This document shows, in pieces, positions 1 through 11,218 of a DNA stretch of 64,000 bases. A program made the position numbers and the translations under genes. The notes below the pieces were generated by a model. That model ran no database searches. It was not told the origin of the DNA and worked only from the letters and a program-made list of their open reading frames with translations. This DNA comes from Vesta saturnalis (lineage: Eukaryota; Arthropoda; Insecta; Coleoptera; Lampyridae): NCBI GenBank assembly GCA_036346205.1, contig JARFJB010001594.1, forward strand, positions 3,519,501 to 3,583,500, in the 5' to 3' direction. The first letter of the stretch is position 1. Each line of letters begins with the position of its first letter.

Positions 1-3000
1 ATTGTAATTGTAATTGTTTCTCAGTGTTGTATTGGTTCTTAAAATAGCGGCCAAAGATGTTCATTATTCCTGCCTTTAAATGTAATTATTAGGAAATATG
101 TGAAATATGTGAATTTAAGGGCAATTACGGAAAATCGTGGATGCTGCCATTTACTATTAATTAACTACCGTAAACATTGTTATGTGAGGTAATAATATAC
201 AAATATGCATTCCACTTACTATTAATTAATTACCATAAAAATTGTTATGTGAGGTAATAATATACAAATATGCATTATGCATTACCCAATGCATCCTTTT
301 GTTAATTGTAAACATCCTCAAATTTCGCAAATATTAAAATTACTTTTCCAATCATAGCGTATCACAACCGTTTTAAAATAGGGGCCAAAGTAGTTCTTCT
401 CTTTATTCCTGCTTTTAAACGTAATTATAGGGAAATAGTACCTTTGAAAGTCTGCGTCTTGTTTTGCAAAAATGAATAAAGTACAATTAAGGAAAATTTC
501 GGGACGCTGCTATTTACCATCAGTTGACTACCATCAAGATCGTTATACGAGCAAAGGAAAGCAATTGAGCAATTTTATACATTCTATAATATTTCCTATA
601 TAATAATATAAAAATATGCATTAAGTATTGCACAATGCATTTTTTTTGTTAATGGTAAACATCCTGGAATTTTGCAATATTAAAACTACTTCTCCAATGG
701 CACCGTATCACAATGTTGTATTGGTTCCTTAAAATAGCGGCTAACGTTATTCTTCTCTTTATTCCTGCTTTTAAATTGTAATTGTAATTGTTTCTCAGTG
801 TTGTATTGGTTCTTAAAATAGCGGCCAAAGATGTTCATTATTCCTGCCTTTAAATGTAATTATTAGGAAATACGTGAAATATGTGAATTTAAGGGCAATT
901 ACGGAAAATCGTGGATGCTGCCATTTACTATTAATTAACTACCATAAAAATTGTTATATGAGGTAATAATATACAAATATGCATTATGCATTACCCAATG
1001 CATCCTTTTGTTAATTGTAAACATCCTCAAATTTCGCAAATATTAAAATTACTTTTCCAATCATAGCGTATCACAACCGTTTTAAAATAGGGACCAAAGT
1101 AGTTCTTCTCTTTATTCCTGCTTTTAAACGTAATTATAGGGAAATAGTACCTTTGAAAGTCTGCGTCTTGTTTTGCAAAAATGAATATAAGTACAATTAA
1201 GGAAAATTTCGGACGCTGCTATTTACCATCAGATGACTACCATCAAGATCGTTATACGAGCAAAGGAAAGCAATTGAGCAATTTTATACATTCTACAATA
1301 TTTCCTATATAATAATATAAAAATATGCATTAAGTATTGCACAATGCAGTTCTTTTGTTAATGGTAAACATCCTGGAATTTTGCAATATTAAAACTACTT
1401 CTCCAATGGCACCGTATCACAATGTTATATTGGTTCCTTAAAATAGCGGCTAACGTTATTCTTCTCTTTATTCCTGCTTTTAAATTGTAATTGTAATTGT
1501 TTCTCAGTGTTGTATTGGTTCTTAAAATAGCGGCCAAAGATGTTCATTATTCCTGCCTTTAAATGTAATTATTAGGAAATATGTGAAATATGTGAATTTA
1601 AGGGCAATTACGGAAAATCGTGGATGCTGCCATTTACTATTAATTAACTACCATAAAAATTGTTATGTGAGGTAATAATATACAAATATGCATTCCACTT
1701 ACTATTAATTAATTACCATAAAAATTGTTATGTGAGGTAATAATATACAAATATGCATTATGCATTACCCAATGCATCCTTTTGTTAATTGTAAACATCC
1801 TCAAATTTCGCAAATATTAAAATTACTTTTCCAATCATAGCGTATCACAACCGTTTTAAAATAGGGGCCAAAGTAGTTCTTCTCTTTATTCCTGCTTTTA
1901 AACGTAATTATAGGAAATAGTACCTTTGAAAGTCTGCGTCTTGTTTTGCAAAATGAATAAAGTACAATTAAGGAAAATTTCGAGACGCTGCTATTTACCA
2001 TCAGTTGACTACCATCAAGATCGTTATACGAGCAAAGGAAAGCAATTGAGCAATTTTATACATTCTATAATATTTCCTATATAATAATATAAAAATATGC
2101 ATTAAGTATTGCACAATGCAATTTTTTGTTAATGGTAAACATCCTGGAATTTTGCAATATTAAAACTACTTCTCCAATGGCACCGTATCACAATGTTGTA
2201 TTGGTTCCTTAAAATAGCGGCTAACGTTATTCTTCTCTTTATTCCTGCTTTTAAATTGTAATTGTAATTGTTTCTCAGTGTTGTATTGGTTCTTAAAATA
2301 GCGGCCAAAGATGTTCATTATTCCTGCCTTTAAATGTAATTATTAGGAAATATGTGAAATATGTGAATTTAAGGGCAATTACGGAAAATCGTGGATGCTG
2401 CCATTTACTATTAATTAACTACCATAAAAATTGTTATGTGAGGTAATAATATACAAATATGCATTATGCATTACCCAATGCATCCTTTTGTTAATTGTAA
2501 ACATCCTCAAATTTCGCAAATATTAAAATTATTTTTCCAATCATAGCGGTATCACAACCGTTTTAAAATAGGGGCCAAAGTAGTTCTTCTCTTTATTCCT
2601 GCTTTTAAATGTAATTATAGGGAAATAGTACCTTTGAAAGTCTCCGTCTTGTTTTGCAAAAATGAATATAAGTACAATTAAGGAAAATTTCGGGATGCTG
2701 CTATTTACCATCAGATGACTACTATCAAGATCGTTATACGAGCAAAAGAAAGCAATTGAGCAATTTTATACATTCTACAATATTTCCTATATAATAATAT
2801 AAAAATATGCATTAAGTATTGCACAATGTAATTCTTTTGTTAATGGTAAACATCCTGGAATTTTGCAATATTAAAACTACTTCTCCAATGGCACCGTATC
2901 ACAATGTTATATTGGTTCCTTAAAATAGCGGCTAACGTTATTCTTCTCTTTATTCCTGCTTTTAAATTGTAATTGTAATTGTTTCTCAGTGTTGTATTGG

Positions 3001-5143
3001 TTCTTAAAATAGCGGCCAAAGATGTTCATTATTTCTGCCTTTAAATGTAATTATTAGGAAATATGTGAAATATGTGAATTTAAGGGCAATTACGGAAAAT
3101 CGTGGATGCTGCCATTTACTATTAATTAACTACCATAAAAATTGTTATGTGAGGTAATAATATACAAATATGCATTATGCATTACCCAATGCATCCTTTT
3201 GTTAATTGTAAACATCCTCAAATTTCGCAAATATTAAAATTACTTTTCCAATCATAGCGTATCACAACCGTTTTAAAATAGGGGCCAAAGTAGTTCTTCT
3301 CTTTATTCCTGCTTTTAAACGTAATTATAGGGAAATAGTACCTTTGAAAGTCTGCGTCTTGTTTTGCAAAAATGAATATAAGTACAATTAAGGAAAATTT
3401 CGGGACGCTGCTATTTACCATCAGATGACTACCATCAAGATCGTTATACGAGCAAAGGAAAGCAATTGAGCAATTTTATACATTCTACAATATTTCCTAT
3501 ATAATAATATAAAAATATGCATTAAGTATTGCACAATGCAGTTCTTTTGTTAATGGTAAACATCCTGGAATTTTGCAATATTAAAACTACTTCTCCAATG
3601 GCACCGTATCACAATGTTATATTGGTTCCTTAAAATAGCGGCTAACGTTATTCTTCTCTTTATTCCTGCTTTTAAATTGTAATTGTAATTGTTTCTCAGT
3701 GTTGTATTGGTTCTTAAAATAGCGGCCAAAGATGTTCATTATTCCTGCCTTTAAATGTAATTATTAGGAAATATGTGAAATATGTGAATTTAAGGGCAAT
3801 TACGGAAAATCGTGGATGCTGCCATTTACTATTAATTAACTACCATAAAATTGTTATGTGAGGTAATAATATACAAATATGCATTCCACTTACTATTAAT
3901 TAATTACCATAAAATTGTTATGTGAGGTAATAATATACAATATGCATTATGCATTACCCAATGCATCCTTTTGTTAATTGTAAACATCCTCAAATTTCGC
4001 AAATATTAAAATTACTTTTCCAATCATAGCGTATCACAACCGTTTTAAAATAGGGGCCAAAGTAGTTCTTCTCTTTATTCCTGCTTTTAAACGTAATTAT
4101 AGGGAAATAGTACCTTTGAAAGTCTGCGTCTTGTTTTGCAAAAATGAATAAAGTACAATTAAGGAAAATTTCGAGACGCTGCTATTTACCATCAGTTGAC
4201 TACCATCAAGATCGTTATACGAGCAAAGGAAAGCAATTGAGCAATTTTATACATTCTATAATATTTCCTATATAATAATATAAAATATGCATTAAGTATT
4301 GCACAATGCAATTTTTTGTTAATGGTAAACATCCTGGAATTTTGCAATATTAAAACTACTTCTCCAATGGCACCGTATCACAATGTTGTATTGGTTCCTT
4401 AAAATAGCGGCTAACGTTATTCTTCTCTTTATTCCTGCTTTTAAATTGTAATTGTAATTGTTTCTCAGTGTTGTATTGGTTCTTAAAATAGCGGCCAAAG
4501 ATGTTCATTATTCCTGCCTTTAAATGTAATTATTAGGAAATACGTGAAATATGTGAATTTAAGGGCAATTACGGAAAATCGTGGATGCTGCCATTTACTA
4601 TTAATTAACTACCATAAAATTGTTATGTGAGGTAATAATATACAAATATGCATTATGCATTACTCAATGCATCCTTTTGTTAATTGTAAACATCCTCAAA
4701 TTTCGCAAATATTAAAATTACTTTTCCAATCACAACCGTTTTAAAATAGGGGCCAAAGTAGTTCTTCTCTTTATTCCTGCTTTTAAATGTAATTATAGGG
4801 AAATAGTACCTTTGAAAGTCTCCGTCTTGTTTTGCAAAAATGAATATAAGTACAATTAAGGAAAATTTCGGGATGCTGCTATTTACCATCAGATGACTAC
4901 CATCAAGATCGTTACACGAGCAAAAGAAAGCAATTGAGCAATTTTATACATTCTACAATATTTCCTATATAATAATATAAAAATATGCATTAAGTATTGC
5001 ACAATGCAATTCTTTTGTTAATGGTAAACATCCTGGAATTTTGCAATATTAAAACTACTTCTCCAATGGCACCGTATCACAATGTTGTATTGGTTCCTTA
5101 AAATAGCGGCTAACGTTATTCTTCTCTTTATTCCTGCTTTTAA
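1..5143. repeat. Satellite array of seven ~710/772-bp units with higher-order structure
   Basis: Seven head-to-tail units start near 1, 775, 1484, 2255, 2966, 3676 and 4445. Units 1, 3 and 6 are about 770 bp because of an internal ~62-bp duplication; the others are about 710 bp. Each unit holds two related monomers of roughly 300-350 bp plus a ~60-bp stub of a third, all recognisable by a TTAAAATAGCGG-like core followed by a TTCCTGC motif. Shared variants show that unit 2 resembles 5, 3 resembles 6 and 4 resembles 7, so the real period is a trimer of about 2191 bp. Small open frames on the minus strand recur once per unit and are by-products of the repeat. Confidence 0.95.
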
Positions 5144-5472
5144 ACGTAATTATGGGGAAATATAGTACCTTTGAAAGTCTCCTTGTTTTGCAAAAATGAA
5201 TATAAGTACATTTACGGAAAATTGCGGGATGCTGCTATTCACCATTAATTCTAAAATGTTTACTTTATAATACATATACGAACATGAATTATGCATTGCA
5301 CAATACAATTCTTTAGTTAATTATAAATATCCTCGCAATATTAAAATTACTTCTTCAGTGACATCGTATTACAATGTTGTTATTGGTTCTTAAAATAACG
5401 GTTAAAGTTACTACTAATAACTACTTTAAAGATCAGGATACCAGCAAAAGAAAGCATTTGAGCTATTTTATA
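5144..5472. repeat. Diverged satellite monomers at the array edge
   Basis: The third monomer, which is cut short in every array unit, runs on here through its full length and into a further monomer start near 5390. Identity to the array is clearly lower. The satellite stops at 5472 within a TTTTATA stretch, where sequence beginning CAGGGTGCTC takes over, so a later insertion ended it. Confidence 0.8.
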
Positions 5473-5939
5473 CAGGGTGCTCATCAGACCGCTCGGTAAT
5501 AGCATTTTACATGTAAAATCACACTTATGCAATTTCCAGCTCCCCTAACTGGTTTAGAGCAAAAACATTAGAGATCAAAGTTTTTCAGAATTAAAAATGC
5601 TATACGATAGATCCGTTTTTTTTATTCTCAAAATAGTACTTGAAAAAAGAAAATAAAGAATAAATTAGTAATAATTAAAAAAAAACACAATTGCCATGAT
5701 ATTAAAACAAATATTAAAACAAAATGTTACGATATCAACAACTGTCAAGTTTTGACGTTTTTAATAGTACAGAAGGCAAGTTAACAAAGAATTAAATAAA
5801 TCTACACTTATTAATAATTATTTCAATAAAATTAAACAATAAGTAATAACAATAAAAATGATATACATTAATAATTAATATTGCAATGGTTTGAAATAAT
5901 GTGAATCAAGAGAAGAACAACCAAACATTAATACGAATT

Positions 5940-6180
5940 CATTCATTTAAATAAGCAGCGACATCTCTTGTAAAATGCGCAGGACAACCATCCTGTTGAA
6001 ACTATACCACATTTTCTCCTGCGACAGCATCTATGCCCGGGCCAATCTCCGTTTGAAGCAGCTCAAGGTATTTTCCGCCGTTTAAGTGTCCATCAATGGA
6101 GAAGGGGTCTATAATATTAGATCCGTATATTCCTAACCATACGTTGACTTACTGTGGATATTAGGAATGGTTATCGAACT
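5940..6180 (-). pseudogene. Mariner-family transposase fragment, left palindrome arm
   Basis: Read on the minus strand this encodes a piece of a DDE transposase: a strand with IIDPFSIDGHLNGG, then a FQQDGCPAHFTRDV segment containing the second catalytic aspartate, then AYLNE. A stop codon lies just before FQQDG and the third acidic residue is absent. The fragment is mirrored at 7370-7600. No start, terminus or inverted repeat of its own element is visible, so it is a relic carried inside the palindrome. Confidence 0.75.
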
Positions 6181-6240
6181 TAAATGACACTCAACCTTCC
6201 CCACAATGATATACTTGAATTAACAATAAATACAATTGGT

Positions 6241-6275
6241 GACTAGTTTCGACAAGAAACTGTCATCTTCAGATC
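6241..6275 (-). ncRNA. Hammerhead-like motif of a Penelope-like element (variant)
   Basis: On the minus strand a CTGAAGATGA core is followed by a GACA/TGTC hairpin, GAAAC and a GTC triplet, the order seen in minimal type I hammerheads of Penelope-like elements. The core has three extra bases relative to CTGATGA, and no clear stem I flanks it, so activity is doubtful. An inverted copy lies at 7252-7288. Confidence 0.4.
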
Positions 6276-6560
6276 TTAAACTATATTAAACTGTAACATC
6301 TTGTGTGAAAAACTAACGAATACTTACAAGTACTTATATATAAAGACATATAACACTACATGTGCATAGTTAAATCGCCTAAGGCGTACATTTATAAATA
6401 TCAAGATATGTTTTGACCTACATATCATGAATAAAATTCAAGATTCCCTTTTACCTAAGGTTCCATCAAAGGAAAATCTTACGATTAAGTAAATTGAACA
6501 AACTGATGTATTAACAAGATTAAACTAATGATGCCTCGAAGAGGAAACTCATGGGAACTT

Positions 6561-6869
6561 CTGCATTAAAATTCAAATTTGAAAAAGATTAATCCACCTT
6601 CCAGCTTTGTATACAAACGTTGGGACAAGTCTGCCGTAGCCCTACATATGTTTGATAAGAATCATGTAGTAGATGAGGTATCATTAATCAAACATGTTAG
6701 TAATAAGCACGAACTTGATTGTTATGAAAGTTTAAAGATCTTTAAAAACAAACAAATTCTAATGAATAATGATGATCAAGGACCTTTAGGCGACTCATTA
6801 AACTTATTAGCAACGAAGCGTTACTCGATGATGGTATACATGTTAGAAATTTTCTTTAGTCCGCCCTAG
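6561..6869 (+). pseudogene. Penelope-like element, GIY-YIG endonuclease C-terminal fragment
   Basis: The plus-strand frame contains YKRWDKSAVALHMFDKNH, typical of the distal part of the GIY-YIG endonuclease domain that Penelope-like elements carry after the reverse transcriptase. It closely matches the minus-strand copy at 8064-8260. The catalytic GIY-YIG start is missing. The fragment occupies the spacer of the palindrome and is followed at 6877 by the element's hammerhead-like 3' motif, so its 3' end is preserved while the 5' end is lost. Confidence 0.75.
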
Positions 6870-6876
6870 TCGACCG

Positions 6877-6915
6877 CTGATGACGATAGCGTAGCTATCG
6901 AAACGCGTTCGGTGT
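6877..6915 (+). ncRNA. Hammerhead ribozyme-like motif of a Penelope-like element
   Basis: A CTGATGA core (6877-6883) is followed by a 6-bp hairpin GATAGC/GCTATC with a GTA loop, then GAAAC (6900-6904). A two-base stem III (AC/GT) precedes a GTT cleavage-type triplet. ACCG just upstream of the core pairs with CGGT just downstream of the triplet, giving a 4-bp stem I. One extra base sits between the core and stem II. Minimal hammerheads of this shape are reported for Penelope-like elements. Cleavage activity is not shown. Confidence 0.55.
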
Positions 6916-7251
6916 TTTTTAATTTTGTGTGGTACATGGGTGTATTTTGTTTGAATTTTAATGCAGAAGTTCCCATGAGTTTACTCTTCAAGGCCTCATT
7001 GGTTTAATCCTCTTAATACATTAACTTGTTCAAATTACTTAATCGTAAGATTTCTCGTTGATGGAACCTTAGGTAAAAGGAATCTTGAATTTTATTCATG
7101 ATATGTAGGTCAAAACATATCTTGATATTTATAAATATACGCCTTAGGCGGTTTAACTTTGCGCATGTAGTGTTATATTTATTTATATATAAGTACTTGT
7201 AAGTATTCGTTAGTTTTTTACACAAGATATAACAGTTTAATATAGCTTAAG

Positions 7252-7288
7252 GTATGAAGATGACGATTTCTTGTCGAAACTAGTCACC
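7252..7288 (+). ncRNA. Hammerhead-like motif, inverted partner of 6241-6275
   Basis: ATGAAGATGA, a short hairpin, then GTCGAAAC and a GTC triplet repeat the minus-strand motif at 6241-6275. The core is more eroded than in that copy. It belongs to the right palindrome arm. Confidence 0.35.
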
Positions 7289-7369
7289 AATTGTATTCAT
7301 TGTTAATTCAAGTATATCATTGTGGGGAAGGTTGAGTGTCATTTAAGTATACCTTAGATCGATAACCAT

Positions 7370-7600
7370 TCCCAATATCCACAGTAAGTCAACGTATGGT
7401 TGGGAATATACGGATATAATATTATAGGCCCCTTCTTCATTGATGGACACTTAAACGGCGTAAAATACCTTGAGCTGCTTCAAACGGAGATTGGCCCGGG
7501 CATAGATGCTGTCGTAGGTATGGTTTCAACAGGATGGTTGTCCTGCACATTTTACAAGAGACGTCACTGCTTATTTAAATGAATTCGTATTAATGTTTGG
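7370..7600 (+). pseudogene. Mariner-family transposase fragment, right palindrome arm
   Basis: This is the inverted counterpart of 5940-6180. The plus-strand frame reads NIIGPFFIDGHLNG and KYLELLQTEIGPGID; the part equivalent to FQQDGCPAHF is present with a frame change near 7530. Relative to the left arm it lacks a few codons before FQQDG. It has no ends of its own and no complete catalytic triad. Confidence 0.7.
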
Positions 7601-7919
7601 TTATTCTTCTCTTGATTCTCATTATTTCAAACCATTGCAATATTAATTATTAATGTATATCATTTTTATTGTTATTACTTATTGTTAAATTTTATTGAAT
7701 TAATTATTAATAAGTGTGGATTTATTTAATTATTTGTTAACTTGTCTTCTGTACTATTAAAAACGTCAAAACTTGACAGTTGTTGATAACGTAACATTTT
7801 GTTTTAATATCATTTTTTAAATTATTACTAATTTAATTCTTCGTTTTCTTTTTTCAAGTACTACTTTAAGACAAACAAAATACACCCACGTACCACACAA
7901 AATTAAGAAAATACCGAAC

Positions 7920-7956
7920 GCCTTTCGATAGCTACGCTATCATTATCAGCGGTCGA
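7920..7956 (-). ncRNA. Hammerhead-like motif of a Penelope-like element (diverged copy)
   Basis: The minus strand shows ACCG, CTGATAATGA, the GATAGC/GCTATC hairpin, GAAA and a GTT followed by CGGT. Stem I and stem II are kept, but the core is expanded by inserted bases. It lies directly 3' of the minus-strand Penelope coding fragment, where such motifs are expected. Confidence 0.45.
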
Positions 7957-8063
7957 CTAGGGCGGACTAACGAAAATTTCTAACATATACCATCAGCAGG
8001 TAACGCTTCGTTGCTAATCTGGTGAAAGTGAAAGTTATGATAGTTTAATGAGTTCTGAGTAGC

Positions 8064-8830
8064 CTAAAGGTCCTTGATCATCATTAGAATTTGTTTGTTT
8101 TTGAAGATCTCTAAACGTTCATAACAATCAAGTTGGTGCTTATTACTAACATGTTTGATGACTGACATGAATGATACCTCATCTACTACATGATTTTTAT
8201 CAAACATATGTAGGGCTACGGCAGACATGTTCCAACGTTTATATTTTATATGAGCCAAATGTTCTTTAAAGCGAATTTTGATAGGTCGTTTAGTTTGAGC
8301 CACATATATTTTAGTATTAAGGATGGCAAACACATCATCCACGTATCTAATCCAAACTCTAGGAAAATAAGGCAAATCGCGTTTTAAGTCTGTCTCAAAT
8401 TTACCCATGAAAAGATTGGCTATAAACGGAGATAAGCTATTGCCCGTTGTCGTACCATGTTCTTGCTGGAAAATTGATGGTTAATTTTGAAAAAGGTTTG
8501 TTTCATACACAAGTCTGTTAACTTAAGAAAATATTCTACTTCTCTATCGTCCAAATGGTTTTGTTTTAAAACATCTTCTAAATAAACTAAGGTTTGATCT
8601 ATTGGTATGCTCGAAAACAGTGAACAACCGTCGAATGAGACTAAAATTTCATTTTTTTTAAGTTCAATGTTTTTAATTTTATCAATATATACATACGAAT
8701 TTGCCACACTGAAGTTGGGCTGTTGGTAGGAGAGGTTATGAAATTTACTAGATAACCATTTGGACAGTAGATAAGTAGGTGAATTAATACCAGTATCTAC
8801 TATTTTGAGAATAAAAAACTGATCTATCAT
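8064..8830 (-). pseudogene. Penelope-like element: reverse transcriptase plus GIY-YIG fragment
   Basis: The minus-strand product starts inside the reverse transcriptase with SPTYLLSKWLSSKF and LVSFDGCSLFSSIP (motif A), continues through SLSPFIANLFM-type sequence in a shifted frame near 8430, and reaches the catalytic RYVDDVFAI. It then jumps directly to IYVAQTKRPIKIRFKEH, the start of a GIY-YIG endonuclease, so roughly the last third of the reverse transcriptase and thumb is deleted. A hammerhead-like motif follows at 7956-7920. Penelope-like elements copy themselves through target-primed reverse transcription; this copy cannot. Confidence 0.85.
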
Positions 8831-8879
8831 ATAGCATTTTTAATTCTGAAAAACTTTGATCTCTAATGTTTTTGCTCTA

Positions 8880-9012
8880 AACCATTTAGGTATTCTTTGT
8901 ATCTAATATCAAAGTTCCTAAGTGGTTGTCCAATATAAACAGAATTACAGAATGTGTAGTTCAATTTATAAATGCCCGATTGCAAAATGTCGTTAATCGA
9001 ATCTTTGGTATT
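8880..9012 (-). pseudogene. Second Penelope-like GIY-YIG fragment
   Basis: Immediately upstream (on the minus strand) of the previous copy lies GIYKLNYTFCNSVYIGQ followed by RNFDIRYKEYLNG, which is the N-terminal part of a GIY-YIG domain with its GIY and YIG motifs. The order GIY-YIG then reverse transcriptase suggests a partial head-to-tail pair of elements, a common arrangement for Penelope-like insertions. Sequence further upstream to about 9240 is too eroded to assign. Confidence 0.65.
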
Positions 9013-9254
9013 AAATAATCATTTAAGAAAATTGGTATTAGTTTTGAAAGTTACTTTTCATGCTCTTTTGTAATATGAGAGCTAGTTTTTCTCTTTTTCC
9101 AAAATATGAAATTGATATCTATTTATTTTCTGTCGGTTATGTGTTAATTGGATAAATGTTTTAGATAGATCATTTGTATTCTTGATTTTTAACTAAAGCT
9201 TTTCTTTTAGCGACTCTTGTCTGTACTTTTTTAATCCGAGCATAAACTACTCAC

Positions 9255-9960
9255 TCACTCAGAACCAATCAAGCAATGTTACGATCCACAGTTGAGCCAT
9301 CTACCAGTCTATGGTCTAGTACTGTGGTCTTAGTTAAAAAGAAGGATTAATCTTATCGCTTTTGTATAGACTTCAGAAAAGTTAACGCGCTTCCTTAGAA
9401 GCATGCTTATCCTATTCCCTAAATTGCATCAATTTTTGAACGATTGCGTCATACTCTTGAGTCTTTGTATTCTCTCTGTTTATTGGAAACTTCTCTCCGA
9501 AGCCGAAACCATTAACAGCATTTACTCTGTCTTATCGCGCACTATTTTTATTTACGCGTATATCGTTCGACCTACATAACTATCCGGCTTCTTTTAAACG
9601 TGTAGTTGATTAAAGTTCTTAGAGCTGACAAAACTTAAAACACCTAACTGGACGACAATGAAAAGCATGTAGAAGTTCGTTCACTTATTTTCCAACGTTT
9701 GAGTACTGCTAGTCTCACTCTAATGCGGGACAAATATCAATTAGGATATGTCGTGAACATAGACAGATTATCCGGGGATCCATACAAGGTAGCTGCCATT
9801 TTTTCTATAGCAGTTCCAAAGTGTGTTAATGATATTAAGCGAATACTAGGAATGTGTATGGGTGTTAGATTCCAAATTTTGCAACTCTTACTGCTCCGCT
9901 TAGTGCTCTCACTAGGAAAAACTCATATTATGTGATGTTCTGAATGCCAAGACGCTGTGG
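9255..9960 (+). pseudogene. Ty3/gypsy pol fragment, heavily decayed
   Basis: Across several plus-strand frames the sequence gives VVLVKKKD and RFCIDFRKVNAL (early reverse transcriptase), then, after a gap in which the catalytic YLDD region is lost, QRLSTASLTLMRDKYQ, LGYVV and DPYKVAAI, which match the stretch after the catalytic loop in gypsy polymerases. Frameshifts and stops are numerous. No LTRs, primer site, RNase H or integrase were recognised nearby, so this is an old internal fragment. Confidence 0.75.
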
Positions 9961-10224
9961 ACTTCTTAAAAAAATGTTAAGCATATGCTTAACTTCCTTT
10001 ATGGTTCGTAAAGGATGACCTCTTTTATAAACGGACCAAGTCCTCTTCTTTATCTGATGACTTTCTAAAGGAGTAGAAGCTCTATATATGATTGTGCCAC
10101 TAGAAATTTTTATATATTCTTTTTATAAATTATATTTTGATGTATTAAATAAGTATTAATTTATGAAATATGAAAGCAACTATTAAAAATTAAATACTAT
10201 ACATTCATGCATACTTATATACAT
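9961..10224. other. No feature recognised
   Basis: This AT-rich stretch between the gypsy fragment and the minisatellite has no readable frame or terminal repeat. Its first part may be further decayed gypsy sequence. Confidence 0.4.
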
Positions 10225-10475
10225 ACTTACACAGACGGACGGACGGACGGAAAGACAGGCGGGCACACGCGCCCTTGCCCGCACGCACCCCCACGCACCT
10301 ACCCACGGACGTACGCACCCACTCACGCATGCACCCACTCACGCATGCACGTCCCCATTCACGCACGCACCCACGTATGCACGCCGGCACCCACGTATGC
10401 ACGCACGCACCCACGTATTCACGCACGCACCCACGTATGCACGCACGCACCCACGTACTCGCGCACATACGATTA
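10225..10475. repeat. GC-rich minisatellite, ~16-bp unit
   Basis: A run of ACGG units passes into repeats of ACGCACCCACGTATGC type and small variants. The composition is far more GC-rich than its surroundings. Overlapping open frames on both strands give Thr/His/Pro- or Arg/Cys/Val-rich peptides; these come from the repeat and are not genes. Confidence 0.9.
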
Positions 10476-11218
10476 TGCTGATAACATATGTGGATATAAA
10501 GAGTTGCCTTTTTGTTACATCCATATAGATGTTGCTCAGTATATAAAAAAATACGCAAACTTTTTTAAAAATAGCACATTTACTTAGCAAGTACCAGTTA
10601 ATTAATATTAGCGCGTGACATAGAAGAAACGGAAAAAATATTATTTGCTATTTTAACTATTTCTGTTAATGGAAGAGAAGAAAATAATCCCGAAGGAGCA
10701 CCCACATGCTGCGAAATTCCAAAACAGAAATTAAAGTTGTTGATAAGAGAAACCTTAAGCGAATCAGAAATTTATGCAATTAATGATGAGGAGTGAAATA
10801 TAAATAATAATTCAATTACAGTAAATCGTTATTTAATAAATAAAATATAATTTATAAAAAGAATGTATAAAAAAATGTATCACAATATGCAATTAATTTA
10901 ATTTTTTATAAAATAGTTAAATTTTTTCATTTTAAGCATAGTTCTCTCTTGTGCCGGTGAAACGAGGGGTAGTTTTACCGTAAGGTGGTTGCGGGCCAAA
11001 AATAAAAATACGTATTTTGAGAGCTCTTAAATCATTAAAGAATATTTACCTGCAACAGAATTTTAGTGTAGTTCTCACTCAAATTATTGAAAGGGTTGTT
11101 TTGGGGTTAAAAGGATGAGGTCAGAAATCAAAATTATACGATTTTAAAAGCCCTAAAACAGCTCCTAATTCTGCCGCAAAGAACGATTCAAGATCCGAGT
11201 CTTCCCCGAAACGTGTTT
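10476..11218. other. No gene recognised
   Basis: AT-rich DNA without a recognisable frame, terminal repeat or RNA motif. A short plus-strand run around 10660-10795 has codon-like composition but matches nothing I know. Confidence 0.35.

Larger units (their letters stand above)
5549..8886. repeat. Large imperfect palindrome
   Basis: Sequence from 5549 to about 6577 is found again, inverted, between about 6951 and 8886. Both arms carry the same mariner fragment, the same hammerhead-like motif and the same flanking AT-rich DNA. The right arm has about 950 bp that the left lacks: the left jumps at an AGTA microhomology near 5635 from the sequence matching 8805 to the sequence matching 7858, so it lacks the Penelope coding part. 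The spacer 6578-6950 is a further Penelope piece in plus orientation. Confidence 0.85.

Noticed and set aside
1801..4889. Recurring 66-69-residue minus-strand frames
   Set aside because: They recur once per satellite unit with the same sequence and follow the repeat period; no coding constraint is visible.
10205..10590. Open frames of up to 126 residues on both strands
   Set aside because: Products of the GC-rich minisatellite; their composition is just the repeat unit translated in each frame.
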